From: Enterococcus cecorum
Lineage (GTDB): Bacteria > Bacillota > Bacilli > Lactobacillales > Enterococcaceae
DNA length: 64,000 bases
NCBI RefSeq assembly: GCF_023221775.1
Contig: NZ_JAKUDS010000008.1
Span: forward strand, 19,701 to 83,700
Direction of reading: 5' to 3'
Position numbers and translations under genes: made by a program. A model generated the notes under the pieces. The model was not told where the DNA came from. It did no database searches and saw nothing but the letters and a program-made list of their open reading frames with translations. Shown here one piece after another: positions 8,453 through 17,722 of this stretch (positions are counted from its first letter, which is position 1; each line of letters starts with the position of its first letter).

Positions 8453-8734
8453 ATGTACGAAACCATTGATATTCACAAATTTAAAGAACTGTTAGGCAAA
8501 GAAAGAATAAATTTAATTGATGTGCGCGAAGAAGACGAGTTTATGTTTGGTCACCTGCCACAAGCGGAAAACATGCCGTTAAGTCGTTTCTTAGATTTTG
8601 TAGAAGAACTTTACGAAGCCGAAACTTATTATGTGATCTGTCATTCAGGTGCCCGTTCCGCTAATGCTTGTGCGTTTTTGGCCAGCCAAGGTTATCACGT
8701 GGTCAATGTTGAAGGCGGTATGGCAGCGTTATAA
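8453..8734 (+). CDS. Small rhodanese-like protein
   Basis: A 93-residue rhodanese domain with NLIDVREEDEFMFGHL and the loop VICHSGARS (Cys63). It follows the fusion protein by 62 bases without an evident terminator, so it probably belongs to the same operon. It makes a third active-site cysteine of the same type in the locus, likely as persulfide carrier for the reductase. Confidence 0.87.
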   Translation: MYETIDIHKFKELLGKERINLIDVREEDEFMFGHLPQAENMPLSRFLDFVEELYEAETYYVICHSGARSANACAFLASQGYHVVNVEGGMAAL

Positions 8735-8837
8735 AATATCATAATCAAAACTTATAAACAACAGTGCGATAAAATCATTCACAAATAAAAGTGCGACTAT
8801 TCAGAGCATTTTTCTATTCTTTTGCACAAAACTTCGG

Positions 8838-8890
8838 TATAATTAAGATAAGAAAATTTGTTGATTGAGTCGGCTATTTGCGGCTCAATT
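8838..8890 (+). promoter_or_regulatory. napA promoter region with leader hairpin
   Basis: TATAAT at 8838-8843 is a perfect -10 box but its -35 is poor. Downstream, TTGAGTCG (8865-8872) pairs with CGGCTCAA (8881-8888) around an eight-base loop, ending 12 bases before the GGAGGG ribosome site. The hairpin could influence translation. No known riboswitch is recognised. Confidence 0.4.
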
Positions 8891-8920
8891 TGGCTTAATT
8901 TTGGAGGGATGTGTAAACAA

Positions 8921-10075
8921 ATGGAATTTATTGGTATTTTATGTTTGATTTTAGTTACGACTTCGCTGGCAGCACACATTTGTCGGCGTATCGGAATTCC
9001 CGGAGTGGTCGGGCAGTTATTGGTTGGCCTAATTGTGGGAGCAGGGGGACTGAATCTCATTCATTCATCAGAGTTGATTCATATCTTTTCTGAAATCGGG
9101 GTTATTTTGTTAATGTTCTTAGCCGGTTTGGAAAGTGATATTGAGCTTTTGAAGAAATATTTTAAACCGGGGATGCTGGTGGCTATCTTCGGGGTGCTTT
9201 TCCCCTTGTTACTAGGAGCAGGGGGCGGATTTATCTTCAAATCAACAGCAACAGAGGCCTTTTTCTTTGGGGTTGTGCTCGCAGCGACTTCGGTGAGTAT
9301 TTCAGTTGAAGTATTAAAAGAACTTCACGCGGTAAACACTAAAGAAGGTTCCACAATTTTAGGGGCTTCGGTGGTAGATGATATTTTAATTGTTTTGGTG
9401 TTGAGTATTAGTTTGACTTTCCTTGGGGCGAATCAAGGAAATGGCGGTTCTTTAGGATTAACTTTATTAAAAGAACTCATCTACTTTGGCTTGATTTTCC
9501 TTTTGGTTCGTTGGATCGCGCCATACTTAATGAAATTATCAGAAAGAATTTACACCACCGCATCAGTCATCATCATGTCGTTGATTATTTGCTTGGGCAT
9601 GTCTTATGTGGCTGATTTGGTTGGCTTAAGTTCAGTAATTGGTGCTTTCTTTGCCGGAATCGCTGTGGGCCAAACCAAAGTCAAAGAACGCGTCTTTATC
9701 AATGTCGAGTCGATTGGTTACGCGATTTTTATTCCCGTGTTCTTTGTGAATATCGGTTTAGAAGTAGAATTGGCTAGCATTATCAAACAATTCCCATTTA
9801 TCGCCCTGTTTGTGGTGATTGCGGTGATTTCTAAATTGTTTGGCGGTTATCTTGGTTCGAAAATGGCCGGATTTTCCAATAATAGTGCTTGGATGGTCGG
9901 AGCTGGGATGATTTCACGCGGAGAGATGGCATTGATTGTCTTACAAATCGGTCAAACAGGCGGTCTTATTCCTGAAAAATATTTCGCACCAATGGTTATC
10001 ACGATTTTAATCAGCACGTTGGTCTCGCCATTGATTCTGAAATTCTTCGCCAAAAAAGTTTTAAAACACGCATAA
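8921..10075 (+). CDS. napA: Na+/H+ antiporter, NapA type
   Basis: Membrane protein of 384 aa with about 12-13 hydrophobic segments from the CPA2 cation/proton antiporter family. The start MEFIGILCLILV and the length closely match the NapA antiporter of Enterococcus. FLAGLESDIELL and GASVVDDILIVLVLSI carry the paired acidic residues expected for ion translocation. GGAGGG at 8903-8908 lies directly before an ATG at 8909 and 12 bases before the ATG at 8921, so the latter is preferred. The gene extrudes Na+ (or Li+) in exchange for protons. It stands alone before a strong terminator. Confidence 0.92.
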   Translation: MEFIGILCLILVTTSLAAHICRRIGIPGVVGQLLVGLIVGAGGLNLIHSSELIHIFSEIGVILLMFLAGLESDIELLKKYFKPGMLVAIFGVLFPLLLGAGGGFIFKSTATEAFFFGVVLAATSVSISVEVLKELHAVNTKEGSTILGASVVDDILIVLVLSISLTFLGANQGNGGSLGLTLLKELIYFGLIFLLVRWIAPYLMKLSERIYTTASVIIMSLIICLGMSYVADLVGLSSVIGAFFAGIAVGQTKVKERVFINVESIGYAIFIPVFFVNIGLEVELASIIKQFPFIALFVVIAVISKLFGGYLGSKMAGFSNNSAWMVGAGMISRGEMALIVLQIGQTGGLIPEKYFAPMVITILISTLVSPLILKFFAKKVLKHA

Positions 10076-10082
10076 ATATTTG

Positions 10083-10117
10083 CACGGTAGTCTACAGATT
10101 TAGGCTACCGTGTTTTT
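10083..10117 (+). terminator. napA terminator
   Basis: CACGGTAG (10083-10090) pairs with CTACCGTG (10105-10112), followed by five T. Confidence 0.85.
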
Positions 10118-10125
10118 ATAGTTAA

Positions 10126-11272
10126 AGGCAGAGATTTTTATACTTGTTTGAGAGCATAAATTTTGATAAAATAACAATATGGGTAGAGTAAAATATAATT
10201 TCACAGAAAATCAAATTAACGAATTAAAACAAGCATTAAAGCTAACAGAAAATAAAAAATTCTTTAAAACAATACAATCAGTTCTTTTACGTGCACAGGG
10301 ATATCCAGTCTCTCAAATCATTGAAATTACCGGTCTTTCTCAAGTGAGTATTAGAAAAAACGTATTAAATTATTTAAATGAAGGCATTGAATACATTACA
10401 ACTGAGAAGCGTGGCGGACGCAGAAGTAATCGAATTAGTTTAGAAGAGGAGGAAAAATTCTTACAAGAACAATTAGCCGCCGCACAAGAAGGTAAAATTA
10501 AAACTGCTAAGGAATTGTATCACTTATTTCTCGAAACCTATGAAGTAGAAATGACCTATTCAGGGTTTTGGAGATTATTAAAACGCCATGGATGGTCTAT
10601 ACAAACACCTAGACCTAAACATCCAAAGGCCGCAGACGAGTCTGTTCAAGAGTCGTCAAAAAAATTAACTTAAGATTCCAATCTCAGAAAAAACGCTTTC
10701 GTAAATCTTCAAAATATAAACGTGTACGCGTGATGTATCAAGATGAAGCAGACTTTGGTCGTATCAACCGTCCTAGAAGATGTTGGAGCGTCAAGGGGAA
10801 ACGACCTATAGTCCCGTGTCATCGAGTGAGAGAGTATAGATACTGTTATGGTGCGGTTGATCCAATAGGCGGTGAGAGTTTCTTTATTGTGGCTGGAAAT
10901 TGTAATACAGACTGGATTAACGAATTTTTAAGAAGGCTGTCCCAACAGTACAAAGACGATTATTTGATTTTAATCATGGATAACGCGGTTTGGCATAAAT
11001 CAAAAACGTTAGAAATCCCCGAAAACATTGAATTAATGTTTATTCCGCCGTATACTCCAGAACTAAATCCTATAGAACAGATATGGAAAGAAATACGTGA
11101 AAAAGGTTTTGCGAATGAGGCATTTCCAACGTTAGAACATGTGATAGATCGTTTGTGTGAGACGATAAATAATCTTACAAAAGAAGTTATAAAATCAATT
11201 TGTGCTAGAAAATGGTTAACTGGTTAATATCAGAATTTTTGATATTTATTCAGTATTACTACCTTCTGCTTT
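10126..11272 (+). mobile_element. IS630-family insertion sequence
   Basis: The element comprises one transposase gene split into two frames plus short flanks. Related end sequences can be seen: GCAGA followed by ATACT about 12 bases later on the left (from 10130), and the same pattern inverted on the right (AGTATT...TCTGC ending near 11271). IS630 elements insert at TA, and the candidate ends lie next to TA-containing sequence. The element landed just behind the napA terminator. End positions are good to a few bases only. Confidence 0.72.
10179..11227 (+). CDS. IS630 transposase, produced by -1 frameshift
   Basis: The first frame (10179-10673) encodes two helix-turn-helix regions (SQIIEITGLSQVSIRKNVLNY and a Winged-helix with YSGFWRLLKRHGW). 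The second frame carries the DDE catalytic core: YQDEADFGRI, LILIMDNAVWHKS and NPIEQIWKEIRE. The two are linked by a heptamer A AAA AAA at 10658-10664 read in the zero frame as TCA AAA AAA. Slipping back one base gives a continuous 349-residue protein without stops. The position and phase match programmed frameshifting in this family, so I read it as one functional product rather than a broken gene. Confidence 0.83.
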
Positions 11273-11300
11273 TTTTATCTATTTTGCAAAAGGAAATATA

Positions 11301-12038
11301 TTATTTGTATTTCACAAAATGAGCTTCATATTTGTTAGAATCAAATATAACACACGTCTTATTTATGGGTATTACATTTATTGAATAGGCAATATGAGTA
11401 ATTTTAAGCAAAGGGTAGCCAATTTCGGTTTGTAGATAATCATGTAGTTTTTTATCTGATAATATTGCATGTACGACTTGATGCGTATAGGCGATATCAA
11501 TATGTTTGTTATTCTCGATATAATCCATTTTAGATTCGATTAAGTGAGCAATTGAAAATTCTGGGAAATATCTTAGAGGCATATATCCATATTCAAAACA
11601 ATAAGGATCATTATCTCCGTAGAGTATTCTTTCATAGTAAAAAATATTCTCGTTATTAGTAAGTTGAAGTTCTGCAGCTAATGTTTCATTTGCCTGTAGT
11701 AATTCAAATTTAATTATCTTAGCAGAAGGTTTTTTTCCTACCGCACGCATTTCGTTTGAAAATGAGCGAATTTTTGTTGATTTATTGATAATGGATTTTG
11801 CATGAGAAAAAATAACTATGGAACCACTTCCTTGAACTTTAGATATGTATCCTTTATTTTCTAGAATTTGTAGTGATTTTCTAATCGTAACACGAGAAAC
11901 ATTAAAGTATTTACATAATTTGGCTTCGGTAGGTAATTTTTGTCCCTTTTTTAGTTTTCCATGTTCGATCTGATTTTTTAGCTCACTGAAAACTTGTACA
12001 TATAAAGCTTCATTGTTCATAAAAGGCACCGCTTTCAT
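11301..12038 (-). CDS. GntR-family (HutC/UTRA) transcriptional repressor
   Basis: A 245-residue regulator with an N-terminal winged helix (about residues 10-75, EAKLCKYFNVSRVTIRKSLQILENKGYI) and a C-terminal UTRA ligand domain of the kind that binds phosphorylated sugars. It is divergent from the sulfatase-PTS operon, and a perfect TTGTAT-T-ATACAA palindrome lies between them, so it is probably the local repressor. An alternative start is the ATG at 12020; neither has a strong ribosome site. The effector is likely a (sulfo)sugar phosphate delivered by the PTS, an inference. Confidence 0.85.
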   Translation of the reverse strand: MKAVPFMNNEALYVQVFSELKNQIEHGKLKKGQKLPTEAKLCKYFNVSRVTIRKSLQILENKGYISKVQGSGSIVIFSHAKSIINKSTKIRSFSNEMRAVGKKPSAKIIKFELLQANETLAAELQLTNNENIFYYERILYGDNDPYCFEYGYMPLRYFPEFSIAHLIESKMDYIENNKHIDIAYTHQVVHAILSDKKLHDYLQTEIGYPLLKITHIAYSINVIPINKTCVIFDSNKYEAHFVKYK

Positions 12039-12072
12039 TTTTTTAGATAAATTTGTATTACTTTTTATTCAT

Positions 12073-12085
12073 TTGTATTATACAA
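12073..12085. promoter_or_regulatory. Operator candidate for the GntR/UTRA repressor
   Basis: TTGTATTATACAA is a perfect 13-base palindrome 34 bases before the GntR start and 94 before the sulfatase. A related half TTTGTATTA occurs at 12051 and TACTACAAATTA at 12109. Confidence 0.5.
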
Positions 12086-12119
12086 CAAAAAATAGTTATG
12101 TCAAAAATACTACAAATTA

Positions 12120-12147
12120 TTGAAAGCGCTTTTTAAAAGAGTATATT
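12120..12147 (+). promoter_or_regulatory. Sulfatase operon promoter with overlapping cre site
   Basis: TTGAAA at 12120-12125 and TATATT at 12142-12147 are spaced by 16 bases. TGAAAGCGCTTTTT at 12121-12134 fits the catabolite-responsive element consensus at nearly all positions and overlaps the -35 box. CcpA repression in the presence of preferred sugar is therefore expected. Confidence 0.6.
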
Positions 12148-12178
12148 TGAGTTAGTAAATGGATTTGAAGGTGATTTG

Positions 12179-13549
12179 ATGAATATTTTGTACATTCATA
12201 CACATGATTCTGGACGAATAATCAGTCCTTATGGTTATCACGTTACAACACCAAATATTGAAAATTTATGTAAGGATTCAATGCTATTTCAAAATGCGTT
12301 TAGTGTAGCACCAACTTGTTCTCCTAGTAGAGCTGGTTTGCTTACGGGGGTATATCCTCATCAGAATGGGATGCTTGGATTGGCTCAAAGAGGATTTGAA
12401 CTAAAAAAAGAGTTACATGTTGTAAGTACTTTAAAAAAATATGGTTATCATACAGTGCTTTGTGGTGTTCAGCATGAAGTTGGCTACTATACGGATCATG
12501 GTAGAGGTAAAGAAATATTAGGATATGATGAAGATATCAGTGGAGATAACACTAATTACGAAGAAAAGGAATTAATAAAGTGGGATGAAGTAAACGCAAA
12601 TAATTTAGTTCAGTGGCTAGATAATAATAAAAATCAAAAATTTTTCATTTCATATGGTATGCACGCAACACATAGAGCTTTTCCAGACGATATACATCCA
12701 GATGAGATAGTTGATTATTCGCAGCCACCTTTTAATATTCCAAACAATCAAATAACTAGGGAGGATTATGCAAAGTTTAAAACAAGTTTACGAACAGTAG
12801 ATGACAATGTTGGGTTAGTTATTGATGCTTTGAAGAAATTTGAATTATATGAAAAAACCATTATTATTCTGACAACTGACCATGGGGTTGCATTTCCATT
12901 TGCAAAATGTACTTTAAATGATAGTGGAGTGGGAGTGATGCTATCAGTGAGAGTCCCTGGTTCGCTTCAAAAAATCAGAAGTTATGAAGGTTTGATTTCA
13001 CAAATTGATGTTTTGCCTACCTTGTATGAACTATTGGGTATTCCTATACCAGAATATATAGAAGGGAAAAGTTTTGCTAACTTGTTTAAAGGTAAAAATT
13101 ATTCTGGAGATGATAAGGTATATTCGGAAATTAACTTTCATACCTCTTATGAGCCTGTTCGTTCCATAAGGACAAAAAGATATAAATATATTCGATTTTT
13201 TGATAAAAGCTATTTACAAATAAATAAATCTAATATTGATAATTCACCGGTTAAATCTTTTTATCTTGATAATGGTCTAGAAAAACAAGAAAAAGATGAA
13301 GAATGTTTATACGATTTATATTATGACAAATACGAAAAAAACAATTTAGTTAATAATAAAAGCTATAGAAATATATTAAATACAATGAGAAAAGATTTAT
13401 ATGAATTTATGTTGAGAACCAACGACCCACTATTAGATGGACCAATCGAAATAAAGCCAGAATGGAAGGTGAATAAAAAAAGTGCATTATCGGCCGGTTC
13501 GAAAAATAGGGACGATTATGAAAGTGTTGGAATGAATTGGGGGGAATAA
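12179..13549 (+). CDS. Cytoplasmic sulfatase (Cys-type, formylglycine-dependent)
   Basis: A 456-residue sulfatase of the alkaline phosphatase superfamily. The maturation motif CSPSR at Cys47-Arg51 (APTCSPSRAGLLTG) is the Cys type, which must be oxidised to formylglycine, matching the anaerobic maturase encoded at 17723. TTDHGVAFPFAK supplies C-terminal metal ligands. There is no signal peptide, so the enzyme works inside the cell on a substrate that has been imported. It is the first gene of a PTS operon, which implies desulfation of a phosphorylated sugar. ATG at 12179 is preferred over the in-frame TTG at 12176 because of AAGGTG spacing. The sugar is unknown. Confidence 0.9.
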   Translation: MNILYIHTHDSGRIISPYGYHVTTPNIENLCKDSMLFQNAFSVAPTCSPSRAGLLTGVYPHQNGMLGLAQRGFELKKELHVVSTLKKYGYHTVLCGVQHEVGYYTDHGRGKEILGYDEDISGDNTNYEEKELIKWDEVNANNLVQWLDNNKNQKFFISYGMHATHRAFPDDIHPDEIVDYSQPPFNIPNNQITREDYAKFKTSLRTVDDNVGLVIDALKKFELYEKTIIILTTDHGVAFPFAKCTLNDSGVGVMLSVRVPGSLQKIRSYEGLISQIDVLPTLYELLGIPIPEYIEGKSFANLFKGKNYSGDDKVYSEINFHTSYEPVRSIRTKRYKYIRFFDKSYLQINKSNIDNSPVKSFYLDNGLEKQEKDEECLYDLYYDKYEKNNLVNNKSYRNILNTMRKDLYEFMLRTNDPLLDGPIEIKPEWKVNKKSALSAGSKNRDDYESVGMNWGE

Positions 13550-13550
13550 T

Positions 13551-14462
13551 ATGAATGCTATTGTATTGGCTGGTCATGGTAAATTTCCTGAAGGCATACG
13601 GCAAACAGTCGAAATGATTATCGGAAATGTTGAGCACTTATATTGTATTAATTTATTGCCAGAAGAAGGAAAAGATGAATTTTTTGCTAAGTTAGATAGG
13701 TTAAATGATAGTGAACTAGTAAAGTTTGAACGGATTGTCTTTTTGGTAGATTTAATAGGTGGAACACCATCAAATTGTCTTTTTGAAAGGTATGCAGATA
13801 ATGACAAAGTTGATATTATTGGTGGAATTAATTTATTAACGGTAATTCGCACCATATTAGGAACTTATGATATTCAATCAATAATATCTGAAGGAAGAGG
13901 TTCGTTGCAAAGTGTTAAAGAATTTACTCCAAATGATACTTCGGATAACCTTGTAAGTAATTCTGATGAGGATGTTATTGAAAAAGAAATTGTCAATGTC
14001 AGAGTAGATTATCGAGGTATTCATGGTCAAGTGGCAACGTCTTGGATTCCAAAACTTAAAGTTAATCGTATCATGGTAATTGATGATGATATTGTAAAAG
14101 ATGATGTACAAAAAATGGCTTTAAAAATGGCAAAACCTAATAATACTAAGTTATCTATAGTATCAACGGATTATGCTGCTGAAAGACTGCAAAGCAATAA
14201 ATATTATTCAAATGAGCGAATCATGATAGTATTCCGTCAAATAAAAATGTTAGAAAGATTAACAAGTAAAGGCATTTCATTTAAAGAAGTAAATTTGGGT
14301 AATATTCCAAACAGAGAAGGAACAGAAAAGATAACGAAAACTGTGTATTTAAACAGGGAAGAAAAAAATGTGTTAAAAAAACTTCATGATTTAGGAACCA
14401 ATATAATCTATCAAATGGTTCCTAGTGATAATGTTGTGAAGATAGACAACAAATTGTTTTAG
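13551..14462 (+). CDS. PTS mannose-class EIIAB fusion
   Basis: A 303-residue fusion of two phosphocarrier domains. Residues 1-125 are EIIA with the phosphorylatable His9 in LAGHGKFPEG. Residues about 146-303 are EIIB with His158 in RVDYRGIHGQVATSW. An acidic linker (residues 127-145) joins them. Phosphate passes HPr to His9 to His158 to the incoming sugar. The gene begins one base after the sulfatase stop, with a GGGGGAA ribosome site, so the sulfatase and transporter are one operon. Confidence 0.94.
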   Translation: MNAIVLAGHGKFPEGIRQTVEMIIGNVEHLYCINLLPEEGKDEFFAKLDRLNDSELVKFERIVFLVDLIGGTPSNCLFERYADNDKVDIIGGINLLTVIRTILGTYDIQSIISEGRGSLQSVKEFTPNDTSDNLVSNSDEDVIEKEIVNVRVDYRGIHGQVATSWIPKLKVNRIMVIDDDIVKDDVQKMALKMAKPNNTKLSIVSTDYAAERLQSNKYYSNERIMIVFRQIKMLERLTSKGISFKEVNLGNIPNREGTEKITKTVYLNREEKNVLKKLHDLGTNIIYQMVPSDNVVKIDNKLF

Positions 14463-14480
14463 TGATTGGAGGGAAATTTG

Positions 14481-15302
14481 ATGTTATTATGGCAAGCAAT
14501 ATTGATTGGTATTTTTGCATATTTAGGTAGAAATCAGGTTCCGTGGCTATTTGGAACTACTGGTGGTTGGTATGGTATAGGACGCCCATTAGTAGCAGGA
14601 TTGATTTGTGGTTTAATATTAGGAGATGTTAAATCTGGGGTATTATGTGGGATTGCGGTACAGGCGATTTTTATTGGTCAAATTACACCAGGAGGAGCTG
14701 TTCCATCAGATTTAAACCTTGCGGGATTTATTGGTATACCTCTAGCCATTGCAGCGGGTGGTAGTCCAGAAACTGCTGTAGCCTTTGCTGTTCCTTTAGG
14801 AGCATTAGGCGTAGCATTACACAACTTCACAATGACTGTCCAATCTGCATTCTCTCATAGAGCAGATCGATGTGCTGAAAGGGCTGATGCTAGAGGAGTA
14901 CGTATTTCCAATATTATGGGAACTAGCGTATCATTTTTAGAAAGATTTTTTATTGTTACACTAACTTGTTACTTTGGTGCTCCATTTGCTGAAAAATTAC
15001 TTTCATCTCTACCAGATGTTGTTTTAAACTTCCTTCAAGTTGGTGGCAAGATGTTGCCTGCGTTAGGATTTGCAATTTTATTAAAACAAATAGTTGAGGA
15101 AAAATGGATGTTAAGTTTATTCGTTTTCGGTTGGGTAGTTATGTCTTCTTTCCAATTAACAACGACTACTTTAGTGTTTATTGCAATTGCGATTTCATTA
15201 ATTTATGTAATGGCTAAATTTAATGGAAAAACAACTAGTAAAACTGTTTTAAGTGCAACTTCACATATTTATCAAGATGAGGAGGGTAATTATGAAGAGT
15301 GA
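14481..15302 (+). CDS. PTS mannose-class EIIC permease
   Basis: Membrane protein of 273 aa with about seven hydrophobic helices and Gly-rich stretches GLICGLILGDVKSGVLCG and QITPGGAVPSDLNLAG typical of EIIC of the mannose/sorbose/N-acetylgalactosamine class. The TTG at 14466 is in frame, but GGAGGG at 14468-14473 supports ATG 14481. With EIID it forms the transmembrane channel of the transporter. Confidence 0.93.
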   Translation: MLLWQAILIGIFAYLGRNQVPWLFGTTGGWYGIGRPLVAGLICGLILGDVKSGVLCGIAVQAIFIGQITPGGAVPSDLNLAGFIGIPLAIAAGGSPETAVAFAVPLGALGVALHNFTMTVQSAFSHRADRCAERADARGVRISNIMGTSVSFLERFFIVTLTCYFGAPFAEKLLSSLPDVVLNFLQVGGKMLPALGFAILLKQIVEEKWMLSLFVFGWVVMSSFQLTTTTLVFIAIAISLIYVMAKFNGKTTSKTVLSATSHIYQDEEGNYEE

Positions 15303-16110
15303 TGTAAAATTAACTAAAAAGGATGTTTCTAAGGCTTCGTGGAGATGGATATTTTTTGCGTTGAGTTCACATAACTATGAACGTATGATGGGAACAGGAT
15401 ATGCGCATGCTTTATCTGGAGCTTTAGAAAAATTATACAAAGATGACAAAGAAGGATTGAAAAAAGCGCTTAAACGAAATTTATCCTTTTTTAACACAGA
15501 GCCACAACTAGGAGCAATTATTCTAGGTATATCATTAGCATTGGAAGAATCTTATGCAACAACAAACTCTATTGATGAAGATGTCTTAATAAGTACCAAA
15601 AATGCTTTGATGGGTCCACTAGCTGGAATTGGAGATTCAATACTAGTAGGGACCTTAAACCCAATTTTGTTGAGTATAGGAATAGGTTTATCTACGAATG
15701 GATCCCCAATTGGACCTTTGACATTTTTAGTATTGTGGGTTGGTATTGTATTGACAATGAGGTACTGGCTATTTATTAAAGGGTATACATTAGGATTGGA
15801 TGCAATCAAAATATTATCTAATGAACAAATCAAAAATAAAATTACTACCGCTTTAACAATGATTGGTTTAATTGTGATTGGTGGAGTTGCTGCTACTACA
15901 ATTAAAGCACCCATTACCTTAGAATATGTTGCTGGTGATATGAAGATTAACTTACAAGAAATCTGTGATAAAATCATGCCTAATCTATTTCCGTTAGTGA
16001 TTGCTTTAATTAGCTATTTCTTAGTAGATAAAAAAGGTTGGTCTACAAATAAATTGCTAATCGGAATATTAATTTTTGCTGCCATTATGGTTGCTTTAGG
16101 GGTCATGTAA
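15292..16110 (+). CDS. PTS mannose-class EIID component
   Basis: A 272-residue EIID membrane protein with the family signature RWIFFALSSHNYERMMGTGYAHAL condensed at residues 16-40, then NTEPQLGAIILGISLALEE and GPLAGIGDSILVGTLNP. GAGGAGGG before ATG 15292 fixes the start, and the gene overlaps the EIIC stop by 11 bases, showing translational coupling. It completes the PTS. Confidence 0.94.
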   Translation: MKSDVKLTKKDVSKASWRWIFFALSSHNYERMMGTGYAHALSGALEKLYKDDKEGLKKALKRNLSFFNTEPQLGAIILGISLALEESYATTNSIDEDVLISTKNALMGPLAGIGDSILVGTLNPILLSIGIGLSTNGSPIGPLTFLVLWVGIVLTMRYWLFIKGYTLGLDAIKILSNEQIKNKITTALTMIGLIVIGGVAATTIKAPITLEYVAGDMKINLQEICDKIMPNLFPLVIALISYFLVDKKGWSTNKLLIGILIFAAIMVALGVM

Positions 16111-16111
16111 C

Positions 16112-17668
16112 ATGGATAATATTAAAAATATGTATAGAGATTATATTGGAGATTTACATTTAAATCTACATCCAGATCAATTAGATTTATTACCAAAATG
16201 GTATGAATTCTGCAAGAAAAAAGTTGATTTTTTTACTCTCGCTTATTATCCGTATACCATGAAAAAAATGGATTGTGGATTTGATTATGAAATTGAGTTG
16301 AATGACAATGAATATGTTAGTCAATGGGAGATAATCAGGAAATTCTTATTAGAGGAAAATAAAAAAGATGATTTTGTAACTTTTATTGGTTTTGAATGGC
16401 AAGGTACAGGTGAAGATGGGGATCATAATGTATATTTTAAGGGATTAGAAAATGCAATGATTTCCTTGCCTAAGCGATATAACGAATTAAAGAATATATA
16501 TGAGAATCAATCGGTTATTGCAATTCCTCATCATTTAGCGTACTCGTTAGGAAATCGAGGGAAGAATTGGGATACCCATGATGAACATTTTTCGCCTTAT
16601 GTTGAAACTTATTCTCATCATGGAAGTTCGGAAGGTGAGAATACTAATCTTGCTATGAATCGGCACATTCATATGGGACCGAGAGTAGATAATACGAGTG
16701 TTATACAAGGCTTAAAACAAGGTTATCATTTTGGTATTATTGCTTCTGGCGATAACCATGAAGTTCCTGCTATGGTAAAAAATGGTCGCGCTGGAGTATG
16801 GGCAAAGGAATACTCTTCAGAAGGATTGTGGGAGGCTATGATTAATAGAAGAGTATATGGATTTACTGACTCTAAGATTAGTACATGGATTGAATGTGAT
16901 GGTCATCCAATGGGAAGTGTATTTGGTACAACTAATTCTTCATCTTGCTTAAAAGTTTATGCAGTTGCAAATGGAAAAATTAATCGCATCGAATTATATA
17001 AAAATGGAGAATTAGACGAAATTAAACTAGTTCGTAAATGTAAAATTCCAAATAGTGGTAGGGTACGAATGAAGTTTAAGTTAGAGTATGGCTGGGGTCC
17101 TAATGTCAAATATTTTCCAGAAGAATCGATCAAAACATGGAAAGGGTTAGTTTCGACAGATGCTGATATTATGTCTGTTGAGACAATTTATAGTAGCTTT
17201 GAGAATGATTATACATTGGTTGATGCCCATCATCTATCCTTTAAAGGCGAATCTCAAAAGTTATCTGGAACTCATTGGATGAGGGACTCTTCAATGAGGA
17301 CAGAGGGGATAATTATAGAGTTATATGGTGATATTGATTCTGTTGTAGAAATCAATATTAATAATCAGATACGAAAAACTACGATTGATGAATTGATTAA
17401 ACATGGTGATTTAATTGTTTATGAAGATGATGCCAAAAAATTATTGGAAAATCGTACAGGATTAACACATTTTTATCGAAGTGATGCCTGGTATCATAAT
17501 GCTTATAAGGCAAAAATATATCAGGGTGTGCTTTCCGAAGAGTATATGATTGAAGAATCATTTGTATTAACAAATTCAAATCAGGAAGACAGTTATTTTG
17601 TCAAAATTATCCAAGATGATGGACAGGTTGCATGGTCATCGCCAATTTGGATTCGGAAAGCTACGTAA
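16112..17668 (+). CDS. DUF3604/PHP-like metal-dependent hydrolase-type protein
   Basis: A 518-residue soluble protein with no signal peptide. The first 290 residues resemble DUF3604 and PHP-domain proteins: GDLHLNLHPDQ near residue 12 as first metal motif, AIPHHLAYS near residue 142, and IIASGDNHEVPAM near residue 208 with Asp-x-His. The expected TDH motif of PHP enzymes appears replaced by FFTLAYYP. The remaining 230 residues are beta-rich and unassigned. It begins one base after EIID and ends the PTS operon, so it should act on the imported sulfated sugar or on its product. Glycoside or phosphoester cleavage are both possible; function is not established. Confidence 0.62.
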   Translation: MDNIKNMYRDYIGDLHLNLHPDQLDLLPKWYEFCKKKVDFFTLAYYPYTMKKMDCGFDYEIELNDNEYVSQWEIIRKFLLEENKKDDFVTFIGFEWQGTGEDGDHNVYFKGLENAMISLPKRYNELKNIYENQSVIAIPHHLAYSLGNRGKNWDTHDEHFSPYVETYSHHGSSEGENTNLAMNRHIHMGPRVDNTSVIQGLKQGYHFGIIASGDNHEVPAMVKNGRAGVWAKEYSSEGLWEAMINRRVYGFTDSKISTWIECDGHPMGSVFGTTNSSSCLKVYAVANGKINRIELYKNGELDEIKLVRKCKIPNSGRVRMKFKLEYGWGPNVKYFPEESIKTWKGLVSTDADIMSVETIYSSFENDYTLVDAHHLSFKGESQKLSGTHWMRDSSMRTEGIIIELYGDIDSVVEININNQIRKTTIDELIKHGDLIVYEDDAKKLLENRTGLTHFYRSDAWYHNAYKAKIYQGVLSEEYMIEESFVLTNSNQEDSYFVKIIQDDGQVAWSSPIWIRKAT

Positions 17669-17722
17669 ATTTTCCATGGAAATATTAGGTAAAGACAAGA
17701 GATAACAAAGGAGTGAATCAGC

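Noticed and set aside
10179..11227. Transposase broken by frameshift mutation
   Set aside because: The slip site is a perfect A AAA AAA heptamer in the correct phase, so programmed frameshifting is the better reading.
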